Positions 34,977 through 45,468 of a stretch of 64,000 nucleotides of DNA are shown here, piece by piece. Under the pieces are notes generated by a model. It searched no databases and was not told the DNA's origin. It saw nothing but the letters and a program-made list of their open reading frames with translations. Each line of letters begins with the position of its first letter. The stretch's first letter is position 1. Location of the stretch: the NCBI GenBank assembly GCA_021464245.1, contig JADCRB010000001.1, positions 3,330,829 through 3,394,828 of the forward strand. The letters run 5' to 3'. This DNA comes from Carallia brachiata (lineage: Eukaryota > Streptophyta > Magnoliopsida > Malpighiales > Rhizophoraceae). The translations under genes were made by a program, and so were the position numbers.

Positions 34977-36061
34977 TGTTTTTTCCATAGCTACTCGCGG
35001 AATACACCATCGTACAAATGAAGAGTGCTCTGCTCTGACAAAAAAGAATGTTAAGTGCATTCAGAGGTAACTGTTTCTATTCAGGCAGCAACCTTTCCAA
35101 TTGTGCAAAGTTCGTTCTACAAAATTAAGTGTTACACATAGTGCCATCATGTGTTACAGGCAAATACTGTGAGACAGATTGCAGGAAAAACCTCCTTGCA
35201 GCAGTGGCCCCAAATAGTAGCTTTATAACGTCCCGGCATTTCCTATCGAAATTGCCGACCCACCTTTTCTTCTTTTTGCCATTTTCCATTTGCCAACCAA
35301 TGCCTTTTTTCCCTTCTCCTCCCCCACATACCTCCTTTTCCCTCCTTTGCGTTCCCTCTGGTCCACTATAAAAGTAACGACTATGAAACAGGGGTCCCAA
35401 AGGAGCGATCGGCATCAACCAGAATTCACAGTAACGGAAGCTTCAGCTGCTGTGGGGGGTCAGCCAGCCGAATCTATTTTTACATTCTTGATCAGTTAAT
35501 CACTTCAACCTTTCCACTACGATTGATAACTATCCAACAACTTAGCCGGCCATTCCTCAAGACAAATATGCTTTCACCCCTTATCATGAACTGCAAGAAC
35601 ACGCTTAAACTACGCATTATTGCTGAGAGAAAAAGACAAGAAAATTGACATAACTGTCTGCATGTCGACAATCAATTCTAGCAATGACTCGGTTGCTGCT
35701 CCCTTTATACCCTGAATCCATTTTCACACTATAAGAGGCTGTTTAACTGGTTTCATTGTCGGACCACAGTTGCATAGGAATGATAGGAAAAGTGGATTAA
35801 AACGAATATATCAATTTCCTGAAGACATATATTTATGCAGTTACCTATGCGGAAAATTCTCTTTAATGGTTTTAACTTAGAACAAGCTTAAGATAAAGCG
35901 GAATACTAATCAGAAACTCCACTGGTGTGGTTGTGAGTGTTAAATTCTGGAGAAGTGGAAGCTGCGCTTGGAGTTCCAATGAGGACGGGGACATTCACAA
36001 GATTGCAAACTTGCAATCTTCTGAGAAGTTGGGATTGATTTTCTGCCACTTTTCTTGGACC

Positions 36062-36743
36062 CAGTGGCGAAGCCACGTTGTAAGGGATGGGGACAATTGC
36101 CCCACTGAAAATTGGTAAATATGTTAAAATATTATAAAATTTTGAAATTATTTCTTGGAAAATTGTCCTTGCCCCTACTGAAAAATAATATCTGTCCCCA
36201 TTGAAATTCAAAAATTAAAAATAAAAGTAAATTTTTAGATCATAACTATGCAGGTGTAAGTTAAATAAATACAAAATGAGAGTAAAAGGTTTTTAGTAGT
36301 TATTTTAAGAAAAATAAGAAAAATAAAAATTTTGATTTGTCACTTTATATTTGTGGCTCATGTTAAACCAAATAATTTTTTTTATTTTTATTAGATCAAA
36401 AAATATGGAAAAAAAAACTTTTATAAACTTTATTTTTAATTTCTTTTATCAAACTGCATATATTATTTGTGATACTTTTTACTCTTAAACTAAATAATTT
36501 GTTTTTTTGTTAGATATCAAAAATAAAATATATATTCATAAAATTGTAATTTAACATAAATTTGTTAGTCAAACACATAAACGTAAGTTTTAGTCTAATA
36601 TTTTTTTTTTTTGGTTACATAACATGTTTTAGCTTAATTATTTAATCAACTAAAGATAAACATATCAAAATTTAGTTAAAACTGCAAGATTGTAATTCTC
36701 GCAGCGTTGCCCTCACTGACAAATTTTCCTGGCTCCGCCGCTG
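36062..36743. mobile_element. Non-autonomous hAT-type transposon
   Basis: The ends are inverted repeats: CAGTGGCGAAGCCA on the left, and CAGCGGCGGAGCCA when the right end is read in reverse complement. The element is flanked by a perfect 8-base duplication, CTTGGACC (36054-36061 and 36744-36751), the size made by hAT transposases. The 682-base interior is AT-rich and non-coding. Confidence 0.85.
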
Positions 36744-36751
36744 CTTGGACC

Positions 36752-37327
36752 CCACACCACTCCGCTCAAATTGAAAGGCCTAACAAAAATACTAACAATC
36801 AAGGCTGACTCTTGATTTTCTTGATTTATTTATTTATTTATTTTGATGTAGACGAGATTTTCTTTCCGGTGGGGGAGCAACCCGCAGCTATAGTTTTGTT
36901 CTGTCGGTGGGTGGGAGCTTTGAAAAACAACGCACCGCCTTACTAATTTAATTTCGTTGAATCCCCTTGATCCAATTCCAACCTAATCTAATCGACTGTT
37001 TTTCAATCCAGTTGATTCATTAGTGTGAATTGAAACTACATATCGGGTCACGTACGACATCGTAAATTCAGAATTTAGTCGCTATGTAACGAACAGCTAG
37101 GCCTATATAACATACTATCTCAATTCACAGGAACCATATTTGATATTTCATACGAAAATAAAAATTAATTGAAACAACAACAACAATAATAATAATAAAA
37201 CACAACAACAACAATAGTTATGTAGCTTGAAATTTCAAAATATGTAATCATAACTGACTTTAAAATCATGGTATATAATAATTGAATAACGACACATATC
37301 ACTGGGAAACGGCGCCGGCTTCTACAG
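36752..37327. other. Intergenic DNA between two transposons
   Basis: AT-rich with an ATT/AAC triplet-rich patch (37165-37220). No gene seen. Confidence 0.5.
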
Positions 37328-37338
37328 TTACATGCATA

Positions 37339-38010
37339 GTTTTAAAAACCGGACCGATTATTGAACCGGTGAGAAGACTGGGTTAGTGGGTTAGCGGTCC
37401 AACCGGAAAACCGGCGGTTGAACCGGCGGGTCAATTCTGATTTGATAAAATAATAATTAATACTTATAATTTTTCATTTTTTAATAACAAATAATGAGTA
37501 TAACTATAAAAAATAGAATATGAATCTACTTAAATTTAAAATAAAATTAAAATACAAGATATTTATGATAATTTTTTAATTAAATAAAATTAATAAAGTA
37601 TAAATATCAATTAAAATTTTGATAAAAATTCTTAAAAAATTATTTTTCAATGTAAATTATAACATATTACTTAATATATGAAGTTATGAACAACGTTAAA
37701 TTATTATATACAGAAAAATATATAGTGAAAAGTAAAAAATTCTTAAATTGTACAAGAAAATACTATATAATATTGTTTAGTATTATGAAAATATTATTTT
37801 TATCATTCACACAAGAAAAAGATAAAAATATAATAAATTTTAGTATGTAAATATTATTGTTGATGTAATAAAAAGTTAAAAATATATATATAATTTTTAC
37901 TGTACAAATACTGTTTATTATTAAAAAAATATTATTTTTACTGTTTACACAATAAACAATAAAAAAATAATTTTTTATTATTTAATTGTCTCGGTTACTG
38001 TTCATGTAAC
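37339..38010. mobile_element. Non-autonomous DNA element with 11-base target duplication
   Basis: An exact 11-base direct repeat, TTACATGCATA, flanks the 672-base segment (37328-37338 and 38011-38021). The left end starts gttttaaaaaccggaccg and carries many ccggt/aaccgg motifs over its first 100 bases. The rest is extremely AT-rich. The right end reads ...actgttcatgtaac. Terminal inversion is minimal (GTT...AAC). Size and duplication length fit a Mutator-like or unclassified element. Confidence 0.6.
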
Positions 38011-38021
38011 TTACATGCATA

Positions 38022-39145
38022 CCATGGGTAATTTTTAATAAGGAGCGTACGATTTTCTTTAATTTTTTTTATAGATTATTTAATTTCTTTTCAACGTGGG
38101 TATGGCATTGCCATGATAGTTGAGATGAGCTTTACGAAACTTTCAAACAAGACGGCGAGAGCAGCTGTCCTTGCTCTTCTTTTGCTCTGAAAAACCAAGA
38201 AGTTGGTCCCCAAAAGAAAATGAAAGAGGATAAAATAAAAATGCACAATGCAATCTAGTTTTTGGTTTTCCTTATCGTAAGCATGGGCAAGGTGAAGTGG
38301 CAATGCTGTCATATGGCAATGCAAGCAGATTATGATGAAAAGAGCAACGGTAAAACATACTGCAACAGATAATTCGAAGCCAACCACAAATACAGATAAA
38401 CAGATAAGAGAGCTAACCAATCTGCAGTTGGATATATGTTGCCTTCAAGAAGAACAAAATATTTTACAGTGTCACTACTACAGTTTCCTTCGGTCTGATA
38501 GGAAGGTTAGGCACTTGATGTTAAACGACTACAGAGTTAGCAAAGAAAGCCTAAACCAGGGTAATGGCACAACTACAAAGACAAAGCCTAAACCAGGGTA
38601 ATGGCACAACTACAAAGACACTCCCTGCCATTGGCCCCAGGTTCATTTACATTTGGATAGTAGATAACAAAGCAATGACCATATCTACCAGCCATGTTAA
38701 TACACAAAAGCAGAGGCACCAAAAGAAGACAATAAAGGACCCGCCGAAAAATTTTCACCGTCTTCTACCATCTCAAGTGACAAGATGGCATGCTGCATTC
38801 CAAGGACCTGCAGGAAAAAAGAGAATACGAATCCATCATATTCGTTTAGCAGACATCAGATGGTACAACTACAAAAAGATGCAAATTGTATGAGCCTTCA
38901 CATTATTGCAGATGTAAGTAATAGGAACACCTAGATGTAGGAATTAATGAGCAACCATGGCAGTGAAGATACGTACACAAACAATGATAAAATTGCCAAT
39001 TTAGTTCAGATAATAACAACAGTAATAATAAAGCCACATGCACACAAGCACGCAGGCATTAAACAAAATTTTAGTACTGAACAGTTATGAGACAGGCTTT
39101 GATTGAAATTCTACCATGCTAACCAGTTGTCACTACCAAACATCA
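38022..39145. other. Intergenic DNA 3' of the SWIB gene
   Basis: No exon recognised. It contains a perfect or near-perfect 37-base tandem repeat (separate entry) and probably the 3' untranslated region of the minus-strand SWIB gene at its right end. Confidence 0.5.
38546..38619. repeat. Tandem repeat, 2 x 37 bases
   Basis: The unit starting aaagcctaaaccagggtaat and ending in acaactacaaagac appears twice back to back with no visible differences, which suggests a recent duplication. Confidence 0.85.
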
Positions 39146-41550
39146 TCAACGCTTCAATAGATGATGGTGTGCTAACATCTCTTTAACTCCAACTGCTGAT
39201 ATGCTTTCACATCCAAAAAGCTCCTGAAGCTTTGCATCGCACCGTATTACCATGGGATTTAATGGATCCTAAAGCAGGAAAGAAAATTAACAGTTTAATT
39301 GCAAAATACACAAAATTAAGATATTCATACTCTGGAGGAAAAGGAACATCCTGACAAGGTAGAAATTTTGAACAGCAAAAGCACACAACAATAAGTTACA
39401 TAAATGAATAAAGATTGAAAACAAAGCCAAAGAAGCAGTAAGAGCTGGTGGGGGAAAAGAATATGAGCTCTCTTGGAAGACAACAAAAACAACATATAAC
39501 AAGAACAAACGAAAGATCAGAAAAATGCAATCAGAGATATTTGCCACACATATGCTGTAAGTGTACAAGAAATTAAGGAAATGACAAAACGTTGCAACCT
39601 TCCCACACCCACCCACCTCCAACTGATTAACCTTTATGTACTCTGAAACACGTCCGAATATGTCCATTTGGGTCATCTCACTTCCTACAGGCCCCAAAAA
39701 CTTGGCAAGCGCTTCAGATATAACTACGAGAGATTGACCGGGTTCTGTGCTTTCAGTTCTGGACTCCACATCCACCTTTGCACGTTTAGATTGAGAAGAA
39801 TCCTCTGCATACAATCATACATAAACGTTTGAAAAAAAAAAAGTAAATAGAGTACAAGAAATATGTTGGGTATAATGCCGCATTACATACTAGTCGGTTC
39901 AAGTGGGATGATATGTTTGGCCAGCAACTTATTCATCTTAAACATATCAGTGCAGTCTGTTTCAAACACTGCACGCAGAGCATCATCACAAATTATTTTC
40001 CTCTTATTACTAGGATCTCTTGGAGGTTGTTTTTCCTGATGTATGCCCACAACTGCTTCACAATCTGTATCAGGAAAATCAGACCTTTTTTAGGGGAAAC
40101 GTGAGGAATAAACTTGAAAAGTGGAACTTATGCAATAGAATACCTCAGTCCTTGGCAAGGCTGGCTCACCAACAACAACCTGAAGTTGATTGGAAACCCC
40201 ACACACTTTGTTCAACCCACCTGGGCCACCTCTTCGTTTAGCTCCAGTTGGAGCGCTGAGCAAATCGTGAGACAAAAACCATCAATTTTGATGCCCACTA
40301 AAAAGAGCAGCTTTCACATAAATTCTATAGATAGACTTAACAGGAGTCAACATCAGCACATAACAACTTGCCAATCTGCATGAACTACTGACCTCAACTT
40401 ACAAGACCTAAACCAAATTGCTCAGCACCCTTCCTCCCACTCGTTCCCGTCACACAGAAAAAGTGTAGAACTACTTTAAATCGGTAATAAAAGAAAAATA
40501 TTTTGTTTCCAAAAATTTTCTTGTAAATCTAGCAAACTTCAGTAACTTTTTATCTCCCACAGATTGGCAAACACACCCAATGGCTCCAAAGAAGGTAAAC
40601 AACCCAGGATAATCACAAAGAAAAACAGAACAGACAGATTAAGTACAATGTTGCCACAGAAATTGTCGCCTTAGCTGCCAAAGCTAAAACATCTCTAGGC
40701 TGGCATGAGAGCCATTCTCAAATTTACCAAACATTGTGTGGCAGTTATGTAACCAGAAACGGTAAAATTTCCACCACGACCTTCACCATTAAAATAGAAA
40801 ATCTGATTGGAAAAGCTACAATTTGTGCCTCCTCTTATAGAAACGGAAACTGGAGAAAATCTAAAATAAATAAGGCAAACAAATCACAAACCCCACAATA
40901 AAAACCCTAACTTTACAACCAAAAGGGGCCAAAAACGCAGAATGAAAAGCAAGCCCCAGAAGAGGAATCCACGAAGTTTTCTTTTTCTTTTCAACAAACA
41001 GAAAATGCCTTTACCTTTCTTTGGGGATTGGAGCAGCGGCAGAAGCGGCATTTTGAGAAAAGGCCTGAGGTTTCGTGGCCTGCGGCGGCGGCAGCGGCTG
41101 CTGAGGTTGCGCGGGTGCATGCTGAGGCGCCGGTGGCTGGGGAAGTTGGCGGAAGTTAAGGTGCTGGGAGAAAACCTGGGGTTGTTGGTGGTGGGGGTGC
41201 TGGTGGGGGTGGTGGAGGGCAAAATGGGGAGGGAATTGTTGGAATTGAGCGTGATGCTGCTGCTGGAGGGCAAAATGGTCCTTTTGGGAGAGATGCAGGG
41301 CCTGCGGCTGCAGCGGCTGAGTTGGGTTGGCGGAGGAGGCCGCCGGCGTCGCCGTCGTCGTCGGCAGCGGCGGCGGTGGGTGGAAGAGACGATTGATGTG
41401 GTCGCGAATGAAGCCGGCCTTGTGCGAGAGGTCTAACCCTAGCTTGGCCTCCAGCTGCTGAACGACGCCGTTTAGGGAACTGACGGTGCTTGGGTCCGAT
41501 TGACGGAGCACTGTCTCTACCCCTTTCGCTATCTCCTGGTCCGAAACCAT
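39146..41550 (-). CDS. DEK_C and SWIB/BAF60b domain protein, with a 2-base insertion
   Basis: Nuclear chromatin-type protein, with a DEK C-terminal domain followed by two SWIB/MDM2 regions, as in the Arabidopsis SWIB/BAF60b group. Exons (minus): 41015-41550, 40144-40255, 39891-40064, 39617-39804, 39146-39268. The DEK_C domain is residues 2-57 (VSDQEIAKGVETVLRQSDPS onward). A long Pro/Gln/His-rich linker follows. Exon 2 has KRRGGPGGLNKVC. Exons 3-5 carry the SWIB cores (QLWAYIRKNNLQ; SEALAKFLGP; QLEDPLNPM). Exon 3 is 174 bases but the neighbouring phases demand 172: an extra AG follows CAAG at about 40016-40019, so the frame stops at 39993-39995 after about 239 residues. Without it the protein would be about 376 residues. 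Either the copy is broken or the assembly has an indel. A TATA candidate is at 41715-41722. Confidence 0.88.
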
Positions 41551-41714
41551 TGATTTTTCTCGTCTCTTTTTCACATATATTTTAACCACAAAAAAAAAAG
41601 GACAAAAAACGGTTCTCTCTTCTCTCTCTAAAGTCCAACCCCTCCTGTTCTCTCTCTCTCTATCTCTTTCTCTATCTAATTCTTTTCTCTCTCTCTCCTT
41701 CTCTCTATCTCTCT

Positions 41715-41722
41715 CTTTATAT
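41715..41722 (-). promoter_or_regulatory. TATA element of the SWIB gene
   Basis: On the minus strand the sequence reads ATATAAAG, about 165 bases before the ATG. It is followed by a purine-only (GA-rich) leader, the reverse of the CT tract at 41630-41715. Confidence 0.5.
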
Positions 41723-41766
41723 TTCCCACAATGACCATAATACCCCCACAAAAGCCGCACGAACAA

Positions 41767-42955
41767 TTTTTTTATTTTTTATTTTTAACTGAGTAAATGA
41801 GTCGTTTCGATGATTGGATCCAACCTCCAACATTGGGCCGTCTTCTCTACTCTATGGGCTATTTTGGGATTTTGGAATGACAAATCTGTCCCCTACTGTT
41901 TGTGAAAAAATGAGGTGGGGAAACAGGGGTTGATATGTAATTAAATTGGAAATGCAGGTGGAGAGATGGCCTTTATTTTTCTTTTTCTTAAACAAAAAAG
42001 GATAAAAGGAGAGCTAATTACGTGAAGTAAAAAAAAAAAAAAATATTTCAACTAATAAAATTAAAGAAGATAAGAGGATGGGAACTAACTTAAAAGAAAG
42101 GATAAAATCCGAAAAAAAGAAAAAGAAGGAGTTGGAAAAGAATTTAAGTTAAATCTTTGTTTGAATACTAATTTTATGACCAAAAATATTTTATATTATA
42201 TACAAATATTTTATATTGCAGATATAATAATTTACACAATAAAAAATATTTATATATGAAATTGTATCTTTATTATTGATTCAAAAATTAAAAAGATAAG
42301 TCAATATTGGAATGCCTTGGTTTTTTGAGTTCATTAAAGAGTTTATTTGATTATGAGTTATATAATAAAGATAATTTTTTTATCTCATTAATCCTAAATT
42401 TTTTTAAAAAAATTTAAATTTAAGTTTCTTAAAATAAAATTCTAAATTTTAAGTTCTCGCTCATAAAGCTTTTCAATTTTTCCTCAACAAAGCTAAAAGA
42501 AGGGGTACCAAAATTTACTACATTGCCCTTAACTTTCGTCTACTTCCTGGAACAAAGACAGCAAGGCGGGGGGAGGGGACCGAGTTGAGATTAGAGATGG
42601 GACATTTTCGTTTAATTTTATAATCACACTCTCTGACCGTTGGATGAGGATTAGTGAGGTTGGTCAACAAAATTGGACTCAGAAGGGGCCGACGGCAGAT
42701 AAATTTCTTTTTTGGTTTCTGTTGGGTTGTGTTTGGTTTGACCGATAATGATAAAACTGAGCGGCTGCGCGTGTTAGCAAGTGTACAATTTTCTATTCTT
42801 TTAATTCAGAACTGTTTTTTAAGGATTATCATTTGTTAAGGCTTAAAACCCGTATTTAATACTGCCGATTGACGTGTTAACAACTTGACATCAGTTCTTT
42901 TTTTTCTTTTTGGTTATACAAAAAGAAGACGTTTTTTTCGCGGACGTGTGTTTTG
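41767..42955. other. Upstream DNA of the SWIB gene
   Basis: AT-rich with a poly-A run at 42030-42042. No exon or defined element recognised. Confidence 0.45.
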
Positions 42956-42962
42956 GCCTCTT

Positions 42963-43243
42963 ATGTTTTATTTGGGTAAAAAAAGAAATGAAAAAGAAAA
43001 GAAATAAAAAATAATACAGTAATGATAATATTATAATTGATAAAAAGTAATTATTATAAAATTGTGAGAAAGAAAATGAATAGTAATTTGTGATAGAAAA
43101 AAGAAAATAAATAGTAATTTGTGAGAGAAAAAATAAAAATTAGTTGTTTAGATTGATAAAAAATGAATAAAAAAAATATGAATAGAAAATAGTTTTCTAT
43201 CAATTTTTTTTCCTACTCTTTTTTATATTTTTCCAAACAAAGC
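42963..43243. mobile_element. MITE-like element
   Basis: The left end TGTTTTATTTGGG and the right end CCAAACAAAGCA are imperfect inverted repeats. Both are bordered by TTA, the duplication typical of PIF/Harbinger-derived MITEs. The interior is purine-rich on the left and AT-rich on the right. Non-coding. Confidence 0.5.
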
Positions 43244-43790
43244 ATTAGTTTCTAAAAATATTTTCGTGAAGAACTCGATTTTTTTTTTTTTTGCCAAGTT
43301 AACACTTACCATGCCATAACTTGTACGTGGTCTATAGGCTCAATTATTTTGATCTCACAAATTATAAGTTTGAATCTCAATTTCAACAGTTAACTTTTGG
43401 TAAAGTTTAAGCTTTTGGTAATGTTTACTTTACGATACCATATTTTGTAAAGATATCATAAATTTTGTCCCAACATAAATGTGGTAATAATAACACGTTT
43501 AAATACTAGTGAGTATATTTAGCATGATTTTTTTAGTAGATTTGAAATCAATCCCATCTATTTGTCTAAAAAAAAAACATTAACTTCTACATGCACATGG
43601 CATTTTCAATTTTTGCATTATTTTTATTTTTAATTAATTTATTGTTGTGTCAAAGGAGATAAATAGATAGAGAATTGAGATTCAAATATAATTATCAACT
43701 AAAACATAATTTTGTAAAAGTCTGTGCTCTGTCTACCCCCATGTTTTGATCCTGAAATTGGCCCTCGAAATTCAAAAATTGAAAGCAAAG

Positions 43791-44714
43791 GCTCGTTTGG
43801 TAACAATTTTATTTTTTTGTTTTTGTTTATTTTTCACAAAATAAATCGAAAACGTATTTGGTATCGTTTTTTTTCTATTTTTTTATTGAAATGTTAAAAG
43901 TATTTCTCAAAAAAAAAAAAAAGAAAACAATAAAAGATTTTTTCTCAATTTGTTTTTCACTTTCTTTTTTATATTTTCTCTCACAACCTTTTCTTTATAT
44001 ATCCACCCTTTTCATCATATCTCTCTACTCATCATCTCTCTATCCATCTATTTTTTTCTTTCTTACCAGTCTATCCTTTTTCTCTATGTTCTCTCTCTAT
44101 CCTCTCTCTCCTTTTTCTCTCTCTACCATTCTCTACTCATTCTCTCTCTACTACTCTCTCTCTCTCTCCTTTTTCTCCCTCAACCATTCTCTCTACTCAT
44201 TCTCTTTTTTTCTGTCTACCATTCTCTCTCTATTCACACTCTGCTTTTTCTCACTCTACCGTTCTCTCTACTCATCCTCTCTCTACCCTATCTCTGTCAT
44301 TTTTCTCTCTCTACTAATTCTCTCTACGCACACACTCTCTCATTTTTCTCACTCTACTGTCTCTCTACCCTCTATCTCTCTCTCTCATTTTCTCTCTCTA
44401 CAGTTCTCTACTCTCTCTCCTCTTCTCTCTTTACCATTCTCTCTACTCATTTTCTCTCTATCCTCTTTTTCTTTTATTCTCCTCTACTCTATCGTTCTCT
44501 CTACTCTCTCTTTCTACCCTTTGCTCGCTCTCTCTCCCTCTTTTCTCTCTCTATCCATTTTCTATCATCTCTCTATCGATCATTCTCTATATTTTTTTTC
44601 TTTTTCTATTCATACTCTTTTTTACCATTTCTCTCATTATCATTTCTCTATTTATTTTTTTATTCTTATAAAAAAAAGTTGACAGTAATAAATACAAAAG
44701 TTAATCAAACAGTT
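43791..44714. mobile_element. MITE-like element expanded by a polypyrimidine tract
   Basis: The left end (ggctcgtttggtaac) and the right end (gttaatcaaacagttt) are loosely inverted. Between them, about 43975-44645 is nearly pure C and T plus scattered A, with a degenerate repeat around 'ctctctactcattctctctctacc'. Two long plus-strand open frames here (Ser/Leu/Phe-rich, 255 and 274 codons) are by-products of this composition and are not genes. Confidence 0.45.
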
Positions 44715-45440
44715 TAAATAAAAAAAATAAAAAATAAGAAACAGCAATAAAAAATAGACATTGCCTCCAAAGGTCTGTTTTTTTTTTTTAAACTTTTTTA
44801 AGGGAAGCAAATGTCTTTGTTTACCAAAACAAGGACGTATACACACCAATCACGTTAAATGGGCCTAATGTCTAGTCCAAGGTAAGTCCAGTTTGGGGCG
44901 AGGTGAGCTGGGGGAGTATGCCCATCGGCATATCTAATGGGCTGCCAAAAACAGTAGCCTTTAAAAGAAAATTGCAATTCGTAAGGCAGCTTCTAGCCCA
45001 TCAAACAAAAAATAAAAAATAAAAAAAAAATAAAGGAGAAGGGGGCCTTCCTTCCTTCTAGAGTGTTCTTACGGCACCGACTCGCTCCCTTCGCCGACCG
45101 CCGCTCGGGTCACCAAGAACGGATAGCTGATAGTGATACAATTTTTCTCTCTCTCTCTCTTTCGATCGATCGGTTGCTGTCTTGCTTCAAGACAACTTTA
45201 GGGTTTGTGCTTTTTTTTTTTTTTTGATTTCGCGGAAACTTATACTTAGTGGTGATTGTCGTGTGTTCGACTTCTCTCGTATTTCTGTCGAACCCTAGCG
45301 AAATGAATATTGAAATTACTTGCCATTTCATTGGAGAATTTTGATTTTTAGGGATTTCTCTGCTTATATAGTTTGGACTCGAAGACTCTGTAGGTAATGG
45401 TTTCGCCTAATGTAGGGGCTCTTTTTTTTTGCCCTAGCAA
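44715..45440. other. Promoter region of the USP39-like gene
   Basis: Contains A-rich and T-rich stretches and a CT-rich leader-like segment at 45145-45170. No clear TATA box. No coding sequence. Confidence 0.4.
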
Positions 45441-45468
45441 GCAGTGAAATTCGAAAACATTGAAGAAA

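Larger units (their letters stand above)
31008..36015. repeat. Segmental duplication, copy 2
   Basis: Direct copy of 21270-27330, offset about 9.7 kb at the left end and 8.7 kb at the right. Differences are substitutions, loss of two blocks found in copy 1, a tRNA-like SINE at 34851-34976 and a TA microsatellite near 33612-33640. Confidence 0.9.
32680..36015. other. Non-coding part of duplication copy 2
   Basis: Matches the upstream DNA of copy 1. It includes the TA microsatellite near 33612-33640, the SINE at 34851-34976 and the conserved block at 34600-36015 with CTATAAAAG at 35366-35374. No protein-coding exon seen. Confidence 0.55.

Noticed and set aside
43858..44717. Two overlapping open frames of 274 and 255 codons on the plus strand
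   Set aside because: They consist almost only of Ser, Leu, Phe and Tyr because the DNA is nearly pure pyrimidine with scattered A. There are no domains, no splice context, and two frames are open at once.
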